From Cognatiluteimonas sedimenti (GTDB taxonomy: Bacteria; Pseudomonadota; Gammaproteobacteria; Xanthomonadales; Xanthomonadaceae), in the NCBI RefSeq assembly GCF_022808325.1, contig NZ_JALGCL010000001.1:105780-169779 (forward strand): DNA of 64,000 nucleotides, written 5' to 3'. Each line of letters opens with the position of its first letter. Position 1 is the stretch's first letter. The position numbers and the translations under genes are program-made. Below the pieces are notes generated by a model. That model was given only the letters and a program-made list of their open reading frames with translations, did not search any database and had not been told where the DNA came from. Shown here in pieces: positions 37,644 to 49,781 of this stretch.

Positions 37644-39269
37644 CTACATGCGGAATACGCCGAAGCGGGTGCCGTCGCGTCCGGGGCCGCTTTCGATCGG
37701 CGCGTTCAGCGACGCCGAGATCCCCAGCCCGAGCACCCGGCGGGTGTCGGCCGGGTCGATGATGCCGTCGTCCCACAAGCGCGCGGTGGCGTACCACGGG
37801 CTGCCCTGGGATTCGTACTGCTCGCGGATCGGCGCCTTGAATGCCTCTTCCTCCGCAACCGGCCACTGCCCGCCGCGCGCCTCGATGCCATCGCGCTTGA
37901 CCGTCGCCAGCACGCTCGCCGCCTGCTCGCCGCCCATCACGCTGATGCGCGCGTTCGGCCACATCCACAGGAACCTCGCCCCGTAGGCGCGGCCGCACAT
38001 CGCGTAGTTGCCGGCGCCGAAGCTGCCGCCGATCACCACGGTGAACTTCGGCACGTGCGAGCACGCCACCGCCGTCACCATCTTGGCGCCGTCCTTGGCG
38101 ATGCCGGCCTGCTCGTACTTGCGGCCGACCATGAAGCCGGTGATGTTCTGCAGGAACACCAGCGGGATGCCGCGCTGGTTGCACAGCTCGATGAAATGCG
38201 CGCCCTTGAGCGCCGACTCCGAGAACAGGATGCCGTTGTTGGCGACGATGCCCACCGGGTAGCCGTGCAGGTGGGCGAAACCGGTGACCAGGGTCTTGCC
38301 GTAGCGCGCCTTGAACTCCTGCAGCTCGCTGCCGTCGACGATGCGCGCGATCACCTCGCGGATGTCGAACGGGCGGCGCGCATCCTTCGGTACGATCCCG
38401 TACAGCTCCTCGCTCGCGTACAGCGGCTCGCGCGCTTCGCGCACCGCCAGCGGCAGCAGCTTGCGCCGGTTGAGGTTGGCGACGATGTCGCGCGCGATCT
38501 GCAGCGCATGGCGGTCGTCCTCGGCGAAGTGGTCGGCGACGCCGGAGATCGAGGTATGGACGTCGGCGCCGCCGAGGGTCTCGGCGTCGACGATCTCGCC
38601 GGTGGCGGCCTTCACCAGCGGCGGGCCGCCAAGGAAGATCGTGCCCTGTTCCTTGACGATGACCGATTCGTCGCTCATCGCCGGCACGTAGGCGCCGCCG
38701 GCGGTGCAACTGCCCATCACCACCGCGACCTGCGGGATGTTGTCCGCGCTCAGCCGCGCCTGGTTGTAGAAGATGCGGCCGAAGTGCTCCTTGTCCGGGA
38801 ACACTTCGTCCTGCAGCGGCAGGAAGGCACCCCCGGAGTCGACCAGGTACACGCACGGCAGCCGGTTCTCGCGCGCGATCTCCTGCGCGCGCAGGTGCTT
38901 CTTTACCGTGATCGGGAAGTAGGTGCCGCCCTTGACCGTGGCGTCGTTGGCGACCACCACCACTTCCTGGCCCATGACCCGGCCGATGCCGCAGACCATG
39001 CCGGCGGCCGGCGCCGCACCGTCGTACATCTCTTCGGCGGCGAGCGGCGCGATCTCCAGGAACGGCGAACCGGGGTCGAGCAGGGCGACGATGCGCTCGC
39101 GCACCAGCAGCTTGCCGCGCTCGACGTGCCGCTCGCGCGCCTTCTGCCCGCCGCCGTCGGCGGCGCGCGCCAGCCGGCGATCGAGTTCCTCGACCAGGGC
39201 GCGGTGCCAGGCGGCGTTGTCGCGGAACTCGGGGGAACGCGGATCCAGTTGCGAGGCGATGGCGGGCAT
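37644..39269 (-). CDS. liuB: methylcrotonyl-CoA carboxylase, carboxyltransferase beta subunit
   Basis: A 541-residue crotonase-fold carboxyltransferase, partner of liu[63 protein letters not shown] and the second-domain loops GFMVGRKYE and [33 protein letters not shown] are diagnostic of the methylcrotonyl type. It is separated from liuD by about 4 kb of iron and bactofilin genes, unlike compact liu operons. No ribosome site is obvious before the ATG at 39269. Confidence 0.94.
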   Translation of the reverse strand: MPAIASQLDPRSPEFRDNAAWHRALVEELDRRLARAADGGGQKARERHVERGKLLVRERIVALLDPGSPFLEIAPLAAEEMYDGAAPAAGMVCGIGRVMGQEVVVVANDATVKGGTYFPITVKKHLRAQEIARENRLPCVYLVDSGGAFLPLQDEVFPDKEHFGRIFYNQARLSADNIPQVAVVMGSCTAGGAYVPAMSDESVIVKEQGTIFLGGPPLVKAATGEIVDAETLGGADVHTSISGVADHFAEDDRHALQIARDIVANLNRRKLLPLAVREAREPLYASEELYGIVPKDARRPFDIREVIARIVDGSELQEFKARYGKTLVTGFAHLHGYPVGIVANNGILFSESALKGAHFIELCNQRGIPLVFLQNITGFMVGRKYEQAGIAKDGAKMVTAVACSHVPKFTVVIGGSFGAGNYAMCGRAYGARFLWMWPNARISVMGGEQAASVLATVKRDGIEARGGQWPVAEEEAFKAPIREQYESQGSPWYATARLWDDGIIDPADTRRVLGLGISASLNAPIESGPGRDGTRFGVFRM

Positions 39270-39368
39270 GCGGGCGGCGGGTTGCAGCGGAACGGCAAGG
39301 ATACAGATTCAGGCACCGGCTCCCGGCGCGGCGCCATGCCGCGTTCGGCGAGCGGCCCGGGGAAAAAG

Positions 39369-39394
39369 AAAAGGCCCGCCGAGGCGGGCCTTTT
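39369..39394 (-). terminator. terminator of the first Ala-rich lipoprotein gene
   Basis: On the minus strand a G+C-rich stem (AAAAGGCCCGCC and complement, tiny loop) is followed by TTTTCTTTTT. It begins 22 bases after the lipoprotein stop at 39416. Confidence 0.85.
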
Positions 39395-39415
39395 CCATGC
39401 AGCGGATGCGGATGC

Positions 39416-39796
39416 TTACTTCTTGGCTTCTTCGGCGGCAGCGTCGGCCTTGTCGGCAACGTTCTGCGCGGCGTCGGCGGTGTTCTGCGCAGCCTCGGCG
39501 GTGGCCTGGGCGGCACCGGCGGCGGCTTCGCTGGCGGCGGCAGCGGCGGCGTCGGCGGCTTCCTGGGTGTTGGCGGCGACTTCGCCCGCGGCTTCGCCGG
39601 TGGCGGCGGCGGCGGCTTCCACGCCCTGCTGCGCGGCTTCACCGGTGGCGGACATGGCGTCGGCGGCGGTGGCACCGGCCTGGTCGGCGGCAGCGGCGGC
39701 CTCGGCGGCCTGCTGCTGCGCTTCCGGGGTCTCGTTCTTGCAGGCCGACAGGGCGAGCACGGCGGCGGCGGCGATGACGAAAAGCTTGGTGTTCAT
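39416..39796 (-). CDS. alanine-rich lipoprotein (paralogue 1)
   Basis: A 126-residue lipoprotein: signal peptide with lipobox LSAC (MNTKLFVIAAAAVLALSAC), then a mature part made almost wholly of Ala, Glu, Gln, Asp, Thr and a final Lys pair. The spacing of small residues suggests one long amphipathic or coiled-coil helix, as in Lpp-like envelope proteins. GGAG precedes the ATG at 39796. It has its own terminator and a paralogue next door. No function can be assigned. Confidence 0.75.
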   Translation of the reverse strand: MNTKLFVIAAAAVLALSACKNETPEAQQQAAEAAAAADQAGATAADAMSATGEAAQQGVEAAAAATGEAAGEVAANTQEAADAAAAAASEAAAGAAQATAEAAQNTADAAQNVADKADAAAEEAKK

Positions 39797-39912
39797 GGTG
39801 GTCTCCGGAGGAGTTGTCTGAAGGTTGGGTATCACGTGTCAGGCAACGCCTTTGCGCGCTGCGGGTCCGGCATCCGCCGGCGGGTGTCGCAAGCGACACG
39901 GTCCGTCAAGGA

Positions 39913-39940
39913 AAAAGCCGCCGGCGTACCGGCGGCTTTT
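39913..39940 (-). terminator. terminator of the second Ala-rich lipoprotein gene
   Basis: On the minus strand a 12-base-pair stem (AAAAGCCGCCGG and complement, 4-base loop) is followed by a T run, starting 27 bases after the stop at 39968. Confidence 0.85.
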
Positions 39941-39967
39941 CCATTTTCTCACAACACTCGGGCGGTA

Positions 39968-40345
39968 TTACTGGCCGTCGTTGTTGGTCGGCGCGTCGGC
40001 GGAAGCAGCGGCTTCCTCGGCGGCGTCCTGGGCCTGCTCGGCCGAGTCGGCTGCGTTCTCGGCAGCGTCGGCGGCGTCGTCGGCATCGCCCATGTTGCCG
40101 GCGCCGGCGGCGGCGTCGGCGGAGGTGCCGGCGGCGTCAGCGGCGGCAGCCGCGGCGTCGGCCGAAGCCTGGGCAGCGTCGGCAGCCATGGTGTCGCCGG
40201 TAGCGGCGGCATTGTCGGCAGCCTGCTGCGCCTCGTTGGCGGCAGTGGCGGCTTCGGCGGCCGAGTCCTCGGCCTGCTGCTGGTTGGTGCAAGCGGCCAG
40301 GGCCAGGCCCATGGCCAGGGCGAGCAGCGCCTTGTTGATGATCAT
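39968..40345 (-). CDS. alanine-rich lipoprotein (paralogue 2)
   Basis: A 125-residue lipoprotein with lipobox LAAC (MIINKALLALAMGLALAAC). The mature part is again Ala-rich with regular acidic residues and ends NNDGQ. It shares length, architecture, orientation and separate terminator with its neighbour, so the pair looks like an old tandem duplication. GAGGAA precedes the ATG at 40345. Function unknown; a helical envelope spacer is a guess. Confidence 0.72.
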   Translation of the reverse strand: MIINKALLALAMGLALAACTNQQQAEDSAAEAATAANEAQQAADNAAATGDTMAADAAQASADAAAAAADAAGTSADAAAGAGNMGDADDAADAAENAADSAEQAQDAAEEAAASADAPTNNDGQ

Positions 40346-40451
40346 GTGGTTCTTCCTCGTCGTTGAGTTAGGCAACGCGCAACTGCGCGCCTATAACATG
40401 ATGACAAGCCCGTGTCGCCTGTCAAGCGGTAGGCCGTGTTTTTTTTGTAAA

Positions 40452-40470
40452 GCCGTTTTAACCAAACGGC
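40452..40470 (-). terminator. weak hairpin after the thiolase gene
   Basis: GCCGTTT (40452-40458) and AAACGGC (40464-40470) pair across a short loop just past the thiolase stop. The following T-run is short, so termination is only possible. Confidence 0.4.
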
Positions 40471-40479
40471 CCGGATCGT

Positions 40480-41667
40480 TCACGCCATCTCGACGGCGAC
40501 TGCGGTGGCTTCCCCGCCGCCAATGCACAGGGACGCCACGCCGCGCTTGCCGCCGCGCGCCTGCAAGGCATGCAGCAGGGTCACCAGCAGGCGCGCGCCG
40601 CTGGCGCCGATCGGATGGCCCAGGGCGACCGCGCCGCCGTTGACGTTGAGCTTGTCGTGGGCGATGCCGAGGTCGGTCATCGGCGCCATCGCCACGCAGG
40701 AGAAGGCCTCGTTGATCTCGAACAGGTCGACGTCGGCGACCGTCCAGCCGGCCTTCGCCAGCACGTTGCCGATCGCCGACACCGGCGCGGTGGTGAACCA
40801 TTCCGGCGCCTGCGAATGGGTGGCATGGGCCACGATCCGCGCCAGCGGCTTGAGCCCGCGGCGGGCCGCTTCGTCGGCGGACATCAGCACGGTGGCGGCG
40901 GCGCCATCGGAAATCTTCGAGGACGAGGCGGCGGTCAGCACGCCGTCCTTGCCGAAGGCGGCGCGCAGGCCGGGGATCCTGGCGACGTCGATCTTGCCGG
41001 GCTCCTCGTCCTTGTCGACCACGACGTCGCCCTTGCGGCCCTTGACGGTGACCGGGACGATTTCCGCGTCGAACGCGCCCGACGCCTGCGCCGCCTGTGC
41101 GCGCTTGACGCTTTCGGTCGAGTACGCGTCCAGCGCTTCGCGGTCGTAGCCGTACTTGCTGCAGGCCATGTCGCCGAACACGCCCATCGCCTTGCCGTCG
41201 TAGGGATTGGTCAGCCCGTCCCAGGCCATGTGGTCGAGCATCTCGGCGCTGCCGTAGCGGATGCCGGTGCGCGAACCGTTGAGCAGGTGCGGGGCATTGG
41301 TCATCGACTCCATGCCGCCGGCGACGACGACGCTGGCCGAGCCGGCCTTGATGATGTCGTGCGCCAGCATCACCGCCTTCATGCCCGAGCCGCACACCTT
41401 GTTGATGGTGGTGCAACCGGCCGACGCCGGGATGTCCGCGCCCAGCGAAGCCTGACGTGCCGGCGCCTGGCCCAGGCCCGCCGGCAGCACGCAGCCCATG
41501 ATCACCTCGTCGACCTGGTCGGGCGCCAGGCCCGCATGCGCAAGCGCGCCCTGGATCGCGGTGGTGCCCAGCTGCGTGGTCGGCACGCCGGTGAACTGGC
41601 CGAGGAAGGAACCGATCGCGGTGCGCCTGGCACCGACGATGACGACATCTGTACTGGAAGTGGACAT
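40480..41667 (-). CDS. atoB: acetyl-CoA C-acetyltransferase (thiolase)
   Basis: A 395-residue thiolase. The acyl-carrying cysteine (INKVCGSGMKAVMLA, about residue 92), the NEAF loop, GHPIGASG and the second cysteine CIGGGEA are all present. Degradative/biosynthetic thiolases of this type interconvert two acetyl-CoA and acetoacetyl-CoA; next to leucine genes it would finish acetoacetate use. PHB or mevalonate use cannot be excluded. ATG at 41667. Confidence 0.93.
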   Translation of the reverse strand: MSTSSTDVVIVGARRTAIGSFLGQFTGVPTTQLGTTAIQGALAHAGLAPDQVDEVIMGCVLPAGLGQAPARQASLGADIPASAGCTTINKVCGSGMKAVMLAHDIIKAGSASVVVAGGMESMTNAPHLLNGSRTGIRYGSAEMLDHMAWDGLTNPYDGKAMGVFGDMACSKYGYDREALDAYSTESVKRAQAAQASGAFDAEIVPVTVKGRKGDVVVDKDEEPGKIDVARIPGLRAAFGKDGVLTAASSSKISDGAAATVLMSADEAARRGLKPLARIVAHATHSQAPEWFTTAPVSAIGNVLAKAGWTVADVDLFEINEAFSCVAMAPMTDLGIAHDKLNVNGGAVALGHPIGASGARLLVTLLHALQARGGKRGVASLCIGGGEATAVAVEMA

Positions 41668-41803
41668 GCGGACTCCGGGGACATGCCGTCCCTAGGTGGG
41701 GCCGGCGCCGGGGCCGGGATCGCCCGATTATGGCGCTGTTTGCTGCAGTGCGGCAAACCGCTGGCGCAGGCCCGCCCGCAGGCCCATGCTTGCCCGCTGG
41801 ATT

Positions 41804-41884
41804 GCAGGAGCGGCTGATAACCGCGAGCACTTGCCTTGTTCGGGCAGTCGCCGCGCAAAGCTCGGGGCTATCAGCCGCTCCTGC
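41804..41884. repeat. REP-type inverted repeat R7 (diverged)
   Basis: Arms 41804-41828 (GCAGGAGCGGCTGATAACCG...) and 41860-41884, with a few mismatches, are a diverged form of the same palindrome. It lies between the isovaleryl-CoA dehydrogenase stop and the thiolase start. Confidence 0.8.
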
Positions 41885-41893
41885 AAGGCGTGG

Positions 41894-43054
41894 TCAGGCC
41901 TTGCCGTCGAACAGCTCGCGGCCGATCAGCATCCGCCGGATCTCGTTGGTGCCGGCGCCGATCGCGTACAGCTTGGCGTCGCGCAGCAGGCGGCCGGTAT
42001 CGAACTCGTTGATGTAGCCGTTGCCGCCGAGCGCCTGGATCGCTTCCAGCGCCACCTGCACCGCGGCTTCGCTGGCGTGCAGCAGGCAGGCGGCCGCGTC
42101 CACGCGCGACTTGTGGCCGGCGTCGTAGTCGCGCGCCACCTGGTAGGCGAACGCGCGCGAGGACTGCAGCGCGGTGTACATGTCGGCGATCTTGGCCTGC
42201 ATCAGCTCGAAGCAGCCGATCGGCTGGTCGAACTGCCGGCGCTCGCGCACGTAGGGCAGGGCGATGTCGAGCGCCGCCTGCATCAGGCCGATCGGGCCGC
42301 CGGACAACACCAGGCGCTCGGTGTTGAGCCCCGACATCAGTACCTTGACCCCGCCGTTGACCTCGCCGAGCACGTTCTCCGCCGGGATGGCGCAGTCCTC
42401 GAACACCAGCTCGCAGGTGTTGGAGCCGCGCATGCCGAGCTTGTCGAGCTTCTGCGCGGTCGAGAACCCCTGCATGCCCTTCTCGACGATGAAGGCGGTC
42501 ATGCACTTGCTGCCGGCATCCCTGCCCGCGGTGCGCATGTAGACCACCAGCACGTCGGCCTCGGGGCCGTTGGTGATCCACATCTTGTTGCCGTTCGCGA
42601 TCCACGTTCCGTCCGCGCGTTGTTGCGCGCGGCAGGCCATCGAACCGACCACGTCCGAGCCGGCGCCGGGTTCGCTCATCGCCAGCGCGCCTTTCCATTG
42701 CCCGCTGCACAGCTTCGGCAGGTACCTGGCGCGCTGCGCGTCGTTGCCGTTGGCGTAGAGGTTGTTGACGCACAGGTTGGAGTGCGCGCCGTAGCTCAGG
42801 CCGACCGAGCCGGAGGCGCGCGAGATTTCCTCCATCGCCACCAGGTGGGCCAGGTAGCCCATGCCGCTGCCGCCATGTTCCTCGGCCACGGTCAGCCCCA
42901 GCAGGCCCATCTCGCCGAGCTTGGGCCACAGGTCCTGCGGGAAGGCGTTGTCGTGGTCGATGGCGGCCGCGCGCGGCGCGATCTCGCTGTCGGCGAAGCG
43001 ACGCACCGCCTCGCGCAGCGCATCGATCTCTTCACCGAGGGGAAATGGACGCAT
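41894..43054 (-). CDS. liuA: isovaleryl-CoA dehydrogenase
   Basis: A 386-residue FAD-dependent acyl-CoA dehydrogenase that oxidises isovaleryl-CoA to 3-methylcrotonyl-CoA. [43 protein letters not shown] and the C-terminal [42 protein letters not shown] match the family. [15 protein letters not shown] is typical of the isovaleryl form. The ATG at 43054 begins the domain. Confidence 0.94.
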   Translation of the reverse strand: MRPFPLGEEIDALREAVRRFADSEIAPRAAAIDHDNAFPQDLWPKLGEMGLLGLTVAEEHGGSGMGYLAHLVAMEEISRASGSVGLSYGAHSNLCVNNLYANGNDAQRARYLPKLCSGQWKGALAMSEPGAGSDVVGSMACRAQQRADGTWIANGNKMWITNGPEADVLVVYMRTAGRDAGSKCMTAFIVEKGMQGFSTAQKLDKLGMRGSNTCELVFEDCAIPAENVLGEVNGGVKVLMSGLNTERLVLSGGPIGLMQAALDIALPYVRERRQFDQPIGCFELMQAKIADMYTALQSSRAFAYQVARDYDAGHKSRVDAAACLLHASEAAVQVALEAIQALGGNGYINEFDTGRLLRDAKLYAIGAGTNEIRRMLIGRELFDGKA

Positions 43055-43130
43055 GGGTACTCCGCAGGTGCTGGTGGTGCCACAACGAGAACGGGGCCCG
43101 CAGGCCCCGTCCATTATCGCCCATCGGTCA

Positions 43131-44231
<1,101 letters not shown>

Positions 44232-44556
44232 CGCGTGCTCCAGAGCGCTGGCGGCCGGATCGCGTATCGCGAGCGACGCCAACAATGTTTGGTAAGTCTT
44301 TGATTAATCGGGGTTCTGCGGCAGCAGGGGTGTTCTTGCCCCTACGCAGGCGCCGTATTTTACGCGTCTGCGCCGGCAAAAGCCCGTCATGGCAATGCTG
44401 CAGGCCGGCCCCGTCGGCGCCCGGCCCCGCGGCGGGGGCCGCCGCCGGCGCGCGGGCGATCGGTTTATCCTTGGCCCGGAACCGCTGCGCCTTCCGCGGG
44501 ATCCCACCCACCACACACCGCATCGCGCCGCCGGGCGCGACGGGAGCAGTTGACCG
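44232..44556. other. 325-base divergent intergenic region
   Basis: This gap separates the minus-strand leucine dehydrogenase from the plus-strand sulfotransferase. An A/T-rich stretch at 44281-44311 is the likeliest promoter zone for the dehydrogenase. No gene, RNA or clear repeat is seen in it. Confidence 0.4.
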
Positions 44557-46122
44557 ATGCAATCCCCCGAACTCCTGCACCTCTGGCAGGCCGCCGAACG
44601 CCACCTCGGCGCCCGCGACCTCGCGGCCGCAAGCACGGCGTACCGCCAGCTGGTCGGCGATGCCCAGTTCGGCCCGTTGGCGCAGCTGCGGCTGTCGCTG
44701 ATCGCGACGGCGCAGCGCCACTATCGCGATGCGGTCGACGCCGCGATGGCCGCATTCGACGCGCGCGTGTCCGATGCGGACCTGCTGGAGATGATCGCCA
44801 AGCGCCTGTCCACGTTCGGCGAGTCGCAGGCCATGCTCGCGTGCACCGGCGACCAGGCGGTGCAGCAGGCGACCTCGATCCAGACCCTCGCCGAACTCGG
44901 CAAGCTGCTGTCCGACGCGTCCTTCCCCGGCCAGGCCCTGCCGTTGCTGCAGCGTGCACGCAAGCTCGGCCTCGACACCCCCGTGCTGGGCCACCTGATC
45001 GCCCTGTGCCTGATGTACACCGGCGATGCCGAAGCGGCCGAGCGCGAACTGCTGGCGTGCCTGAAGACCGAGCCGGACATGCCGCTGGCGCTGTGGGGCC
45101 TGGGCAAGCTGCGCCTGGAGCACGGCGCGCAAGGCCGGATCGATGGCCTGCGCAGGGCGATCGCGAAGCGCGAAACGGCCGACCCGGATTCGGAACTGGC
45201 GCTGCTGCACTACAGCCTGTTCGCCGAACTGGACCGCCGCGACGAGATCGAGCCGGCGTGGCAGGCCCTGGCCGAAGGCATGCGCCTGCGCCGCGCGCAG
45301 ATGCGCCACGACACCGCCGCCGAACAGGCGCTGTTCGACCACATGGCGAGCCTGCGCCCGCAGCCGGTCGCGGGCGCGCCCGATGATGGCCCGCGGCCGG
45401 TGTTCATCGTCGGCATGCCGCGCTCCGGCACCACCCTGCTGGAGCGCGTACTCGGCAACCATCCGGACGTGACCGACGCCGGCGAGCTGCGCGACCTGGT
45501 GCGCCAGCTGCGCTGGATGTGCGACCTCGGCGGCCCGTCGCAACTCGACCTGGCGCTGGCCAGGCGCGCCGAGTCCATCGACTTCGCCGAGCTCGGCCGC
45601 CGCTACCTGGCGCACACGCAATGGCGCGCGCAGGGCCGCGCCGTCTACACCGACAAGATGCCGGCCAACTTCCTCAACGTGTCCTACATCGCCCGCGCGC
45701 TGCCGCAGGCGCGGATCCTGCACATGGTGCGCGGGCCGATGGACACCTGCTTCTCCAACCTCAAGGAATGGTTCGCCGGCGCCTATCCGCACAGCTACGA
45801 CCAGCTGGAGATGGCGGACCACTACCGCCGCTACCGCACGCTGATGGCGCAATGGCGCGCGCAGTACCCGGACCGGATCCTGGACGTGCGCTACGACGAG
45901 CTGGTGGCCGACCCCGAGCGCGTGGCACGCGAGGTGCTGGAGTTCTGCGGGCTGCCGTGGCAGGCGGGGCTGTCGGTGATCGAGCAGCGTAGCGACAGCG
46001 TCGCCACCGCCAGCGCGATGCAGGTCCGCGAGCCGATCCACGGCCGCTTCCTCGAGCAGTGGCGCCGCTACGAAGCCCACCTGGGCCCGTTGCGCGAACG
46101 CCTGGGCGCACTCGCCTACTGA
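44557..46122 (+). CDS. tetratricopeptide-repeat sulfotransferase
   Basis: A 521-residue protein: helical TPR-like repeats (about 1-275), then a sulfotransferase domain with the PAPS 5'-phosphosulfate loop [21 protein letters not shown] (about 285-305) and a [20 protein letters not shown] 3'-phosphate region. It resembles bacterial TPR sulfotransferases of the Sulfotransfer_3 group that modify proteins or small molecules. The acceptor is unknown. GGGAG lies ahead of the ATG. It stands alone. Confidence 0.88.
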   Translation: MQSPELLHLWQAAERHLGARDLAAASTAYRQLVGDAQFGPLAQLRLSLIATAQRHYRDAVDAAMAAFDARVSDADLLEMIAKRLSTFGESQAMLACTGDQAVQQATSIQTLAELGKLLSDASFPGQALPLLQRARKLGLDTPVLGHLIALCLMYTGDAEAAERELLACLKTEPDMPLALWGLGKLRLEHGAQGRIDGLRRAIAKRETADPDSELALLHYSLFAELDRRDEIEPAWQALAEGMRLRRAQMRHDTAAEQALFDHMASLRPQPVAGAPDDGPRPVFIVGMPRSGTTLLERVLGNHPDVTDAGELRDLVRQLRWMCDLGGPSQLDLALARRAESIDFAELGRRYLAHTQWRAQGRAVYTDKMPANFLNVSYIARALPQARILHMVRGPMDTCFSNLKEWFAGAYPHSYDQLEMADHYRRYRTLMAQWRAQYPDRILDVRYDELVADPERVAREVLEFCGLPWQAGLSVIEQRSDSVATASAMQVREPIHGRFLEQWRRYEAHLGPLRERLGALAY

Positions 46123-46163
46123 CACGCCGGCCCAACGGGAAGGGCCCCTGGCGGGCCCCGCGC

Positions 46164-46188
46164 TACAATCCGGAAATGACCGTTTCCG
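46164..46188 (+). promoter_or_regulatory. candidate promoter and operator of icmF
   Basis: TACAAT (46164-46169) is a good -10 box, and an inverted repeat CGGAAA-6-TTTCCG (46171-46188) covers the expected start of transcription, a typical repressor site. No good -35 is seen. It lies 13 to 38 bases before the icmF start. Confidence 0.4.
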
Positions 46189-46201
46189 TATCGAGTGCGC
46201 C

Positions 46202-49200
46202 ATGAGCACGCCTGCCGCCAGCCTGTCCGCAAGCCAGCCCACCGCCCAGTCCGAGGCCGCCAGCCCGCTGCGCTTCGTCACCGCCGCCAGCCTGTTCGAC
46301 GGCCACGACGCCGCGATCAACATCATGCGCCGGCTGATCCAGTCGCAGGGCGCCGAGGTCGTGCACCTGGGCCACAACCGCAGCGTCGAGGACGTGGTCC
46401 GCGCCGCGCTGCAGGAAGACGCCGACGGCATCGCGCTGTCGTCCTACCAGGGCGGCCACGTCGAGTACCTCAAGTACATGGTCGACATGCTGCGCGAGCG
46501 CGACGCCGGCCACATCCGGGTGTTCGCCGGGGGCGGCGGCACGATCACCCCGGAAGAGATCAAGGAACTCGAGGCCTACGGCGTGGAGCGCATCTACCAC
46601 CCCAACGACGGCATGCACATGGGGCTGGTGGCGATGATCGAGGACGTCGTCCGCCGCGCCGCCGAAGCGCGGCAGCCGGTGGAGACGCCGCACAAGGTGG
46701 CGTTCGAGGACGAGATCGCGATCGGCCGCATGCTCTCGGCGATCGAGGAAGGCGCACTGGACGAGGCCGAACTCGCGCACCTGCGCAAGCAGTGGCAGCT
46801 GGCCGGCGGCAAGACCCCGGTGGTCGGCATCACCGGCACCGGCGGCGCCGGCAAGTCCTCGGTCACCGACGAGCTGCTCAACCGCTTCCTCGCCAGCTTC
46901 CCGGAAATGCGCATCGCCGTGGTCTCGGTCGACCCGACGCGTCGCCGCACCGGCGGCGCGCTGCTGGGCGACCGCATCCGCATGAACTCGCTGCGCAGCC
47001 CGCGCGTGTTCATGCGCTCGATGGCCACCCGCCGCCAGCACGCGGCGACCAACGTCGTGCTCAAGGACTGCATCGCCTTCCTCAAGTCGCTGGGCTACGA
47101 CCTGGTGATCGTGGAGACCGCGGGCATCGGCCAGTCCGATTCGGAGATCGTGGACCTCGTCGACTTCCCGATGTACGTGATGACCAGCGACTTCGGCGCG
47201 CCAAGCCAGCTGGAAAAGATCGACATGCTCGACTTCGCCGAGCTCGTCGTGCTCAACAAGTACGACAAGCGCGGCGCCGAGGACGCGCTGCGCGACGTGC
47301 GCAAGCAGTGGAAGCGCAACCACGTCGCCTTCAACGTCAAGGACGAGGACGTCCCGGTCTATCCCACCATCGCCAGCCAGTTCAACGACCCCGGCATCAG
47401 CTGGATGTTCGCCAACCTGTGCCGCCTGCTGCGCGAGAAGCTGGCGCTGCCGGCGGAAAAGTGGACGCCGCGGATCGACACCGCGCTCAAGGAACCGCGC
47501 GCCACCGTGCTGATCCCCGGCAACCGCGTGCGCTACCTCGCCGAGATCGCCGAGCAGGGCAGGACCCTGAACGCGAAGATCGAACACATGGCCGACATCG
47601 CCGACAACGCCCAGTCCTACTGGCAGGCGCTGGTGGCGCTGGGCGACGCGGCGCTGCCGCCGCAGCTGGACCTGTATCCGGCCGATGCGCTGCTCGACAA
47701 GGAGGCCGACAACTCGCTGCGCACCCTGCGCCAGCGCTACAACGACGCCGTGCAGTCGCTCGACGCCGAGGCCCTCAGGCTGCTGCGCGAGTGGCCGGCG
47801 CGGCTGAAGTCGATCACCGACGAGGTCACCGAATACGAGGTCCGCGGCAAGGCCATCAAGGTCGAGAACTACCGCGAGTCGCTGTCGCACCAGAAGATCC
47901 CGAAGATCGCCGCGCCCACCTACAAATCCTGGGGCGAGCTGCTGACCTTCCTGCAGAAGGAAAACCTGCCCGGTTACTACCCCTACACCGGCGGCGTGTA
48001 CCCGTACCGCCGCACCGGCGAGGACCCGATCCGCATGTTCGCCGGCGAAGGCACGCCGGAGCGCACCAACCGCCGCTTCCATTACCTCAGCGTCGGCCAG
48101 CCGGCCGCGCGCCTGTCCACCGCCTTCGACAGCGTCACCCTCTACGGCGAAGACCCGGCGCCGCGCCCCGACATCTACGGCAAGATCGGCAACTCCGGCG
48201 TCAACATCCCCACGCTCGACGACATGAAGAAGCTCTACTCCGGCTTCGACCTGTGCGCGCCGACCACCTCGGTGTCGATGACCATCAACGGCCCCGCGCC
48301 GATGATCCTGGCGATGTTCATGAACACCGCCATCGACCAGCAGGTGGAGAAATACCTGCGCGCCGACCAGGCCCGCTGGGAGGCCGCCCACGACAAGATC
48401 GAAGCCTTCTTCAAGGGGCGCGAACGCCCGCAATACGCCGGCCCGCTGCCCGAAGGCAACGACGGCCTGGGGTTGGCGCTGCTCGGCATCACCGGCGACC
48501 AGCTGCTCGACGCCGACACCTACGCCCGGATCAAGGCCGAGACCCTGTCCACCGTGCGCGGCACCGTGCAGGCCGACATCCTCAAGGAAGACCAGGCGCA
48601 GAACACCTGCATCTTCAGCACCGAGTTCGCGCTACGGATGATGGGCGACATCCAGCAGTACTTCGTCGACAACAAGGTCCGCAACTTCTACTCGGTGTCG
48701 ATCTCCGGCTACCACATCGCCGAAGCCGGGGCCAACCCGATCAGCCAGCTTGCCTTCACCCTCTCCAACGGCTTCACCATCGTCGAGTACTACCTCGCGC
48801 GCGGGATGAAGATCGACGACTTCGCGCCCAACCTGTCGTTCTTCTTCTCCAACGGCATGGACCCGGAGTACACCGTCATCGGCCGCGTCGCCCGCCGCAT
48901 CTGGGCCCGCGCCATGCGCGAGCGCTACCAAGGCGACGCCCGCAGCCAGATGATGAAGTACCACATCCAGACCAGCGGCCGCTCCCTGCACGCGCAGGAG
49001 ATCCAGTTCAACGACATCCGCACCACGCTGCAGGCGCTGTATGCATTGTTCGACAACTGCAACAGCCTGCACACCAACGCCTACGACGAAGCGATCACCA
49101 CGCCGACCGAGGAAAGCGTGCGCCGCGCCGTCGCCATCCAGATGATCATCAACAAGGAGCTGGGGCTCAACTTCAACGAGAACCCCTGGCAGGGCAGCTT

Positions 49201-49735
49201 CGCCGTCGACTACCTCACCGACATGGTCGAGGAAGCGGTCTACAAGGAGTTCGAGGCGATCAGCGAGCGCGGCGGCGTGCTCGGCGCGATGGACACCATG
49301 TACCAGCGCGGCAAGATCCAGGAAGAAAGCCTGTACTACGAGCACAAGAAGCACGACGGCAGCCTGCCGCTGGTCGGCGTCAACACCTTCCTGCCCAAGG
49401 AACACGCCGGTGACATCGTCACCGAGATCGAACTGATCCGTAGCACGGAAAGCGAGAAGGGTCAGCAGATCGACAACGTCGCCCGCTACCAGGCGCTACG
49501 CAATCAAATTGCGGGAACGGCTCCGGTGGGAGCGGCTTCTGTGGGAGCGGCGTCTGTGGGAGCGGCTTCAGCCGCGAGCTCTTCCCCCACCCCCGGCCTG
49601 GCCTACCTCCAGAAAACCGCCCGCGACCGCCGGAACGTGTTCGCCGCGTTGATGGAAGCAGTGAAGACGCATTCGCTGGGGCAGATCAGCCATGCGCTTT
49701 ATGAGGTGGGTGGGGAGTATCGGCGGAATATGTAG
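46202..49735 (+). CDS. icmF: fused isobutyryl-CoA mutase (IcmF type)
   Basis: An 1177-residue coenzyme-B12 enzyme: cobalamin-binding domain (FDGHDAAIN at about 33, [12 protein letters not shown]), MeaB-type G-protein chaperone (P-loop [12 protein letters not shown] at about 215, NKYDKRG) and the mutase barrel (about 560-1100). IcmF enzymes interconvert isobutyryl- and butyryl-CoA and often isovaleryl- and pivalyl-CoA; leucine genes nearby favour branched substrates. Near the C-terminus three in-frame copies of VGAAS plus an Ala/Ser/Pro stretch (49526-49590) come from a half REP element, giving a linker of about 30 residues before the last helices. Confidence 0.94.
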   Translation: MSTPAASLSASQPTAQSEAASPLRFVTAASLFDGHDAAINIMRRLIQSQGAEVVHLGHNRSVEDVVRAALQEDADGIALSSYQGGHVEYLKYMVDMLRERDAGHIRVFAGGGGTITPEEIKELEAYGVERIYHPNDGMHMGLVAMIEDVVRRAAEARQPVETPHKVAFEDEIAIGRMLSAIEEGALDEAELAHLRKQWQLAGGKTPVVGITGTGGAGKSSVTDELLNRFLASFPEMRIAVVSVDPTRRRTGGALLGDRIRMNSLRSPRVFMRSMATRRQHAATNVVLKDCIAFLKSLGYDLVIVETAGIGQSDSEIVDLVDFPMYVMTSDFGAPSQLEKIDMLDFAELVVLNKYDKRGAEDALRDVRKQWKRNHVAFNVKDEDVPVYPTIASQFNDPGISWMFANLCRLLREKLALPAEKWTPRIDTALKEPRATVLIPGNRVRYLAEIAEQGRTLNAKIEHMADIADNAQSYWQALVALGDAALPPQLDLYPADALLDKEADNSLRTLRQRYNDAVQSLDAEALRLLREWPARLKSITDEVTEYEVRGKAIKVENYRESLSHQKIPKIAAPTYKSWGELLTFLQKENLPGYYPYTGGVYPYRRTGEDPIRMFAGEGTPERTNRRFHYLSVGQPAARLSTAFDSVTLYGEDPAPRPDIYGKIGNSGVNIPTLDDMKKLYSGFDLCAPTTSVSMTINGPAPMILAMFMNTAIDQQVEKYLRADQARWEAAHDKIEAFFKGRERPQYAGPLPEGNDGLGLALLGITGDQLLDADTYARIKAETLSTVRGTVQADILKEDQAQNTCIFSTEFALRMMGDIQQYFVDNKVRNFYSVSISGYHIAEAGANPISQLAFTLSNGFTIVEYYLARGMKIDDFAPNLSFFFSNGMDPEYTVIGRVARRIWARAMRERYQGDARSQMMKYHIQTSGRSLHAQEIQFNDIRTTLQALYALFDNCNSLHTNAYDEAITTPTEESVRRAVAIQMIINKELGLNFNENPWQGSFAVDYLTDMVEEAVYKEFEAISERGGVLGAMDTMYQRGKIQEESLYYEHKKHDGSLPLVGVNTFLPKEHAGDIVTEIELIRSTESEKGQQIDNVARYQALRNQIAGTAPVGAASVGAASVGAASAASSSPTPGLAYLQKTARDRRNVFAALMEAVKTHSLGQISHALYEVGGEYRRNM
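49526..49590 (+). repeat. half REP element captured in coding sequence (R8)
   Basis: Three tandem 15-base units (49526-49540, 49541-49555 and 49556-49570) each begin GTGGGAGCGG, and the last continues into the normal REP left arm (GCCGCGAGCTCTT). The right arm is missing. The units are multiples of three and keep the icmF frame open. Confidence 0.9.
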
Positions 49736-49781
49736 CTGATGGTCGACAATTCACAGTAGTGGGTTGCCAATTGGAGGGGTT

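Noticed and set aside
49526-49590. A frameshift or sequencing artefact in the icmF C-terminus
   Set aside because: The repeat units are 15 bases each, the frame stays open on both sides, and the expected C-terminal helices ([20 protein letters not shown]) follow in frame.
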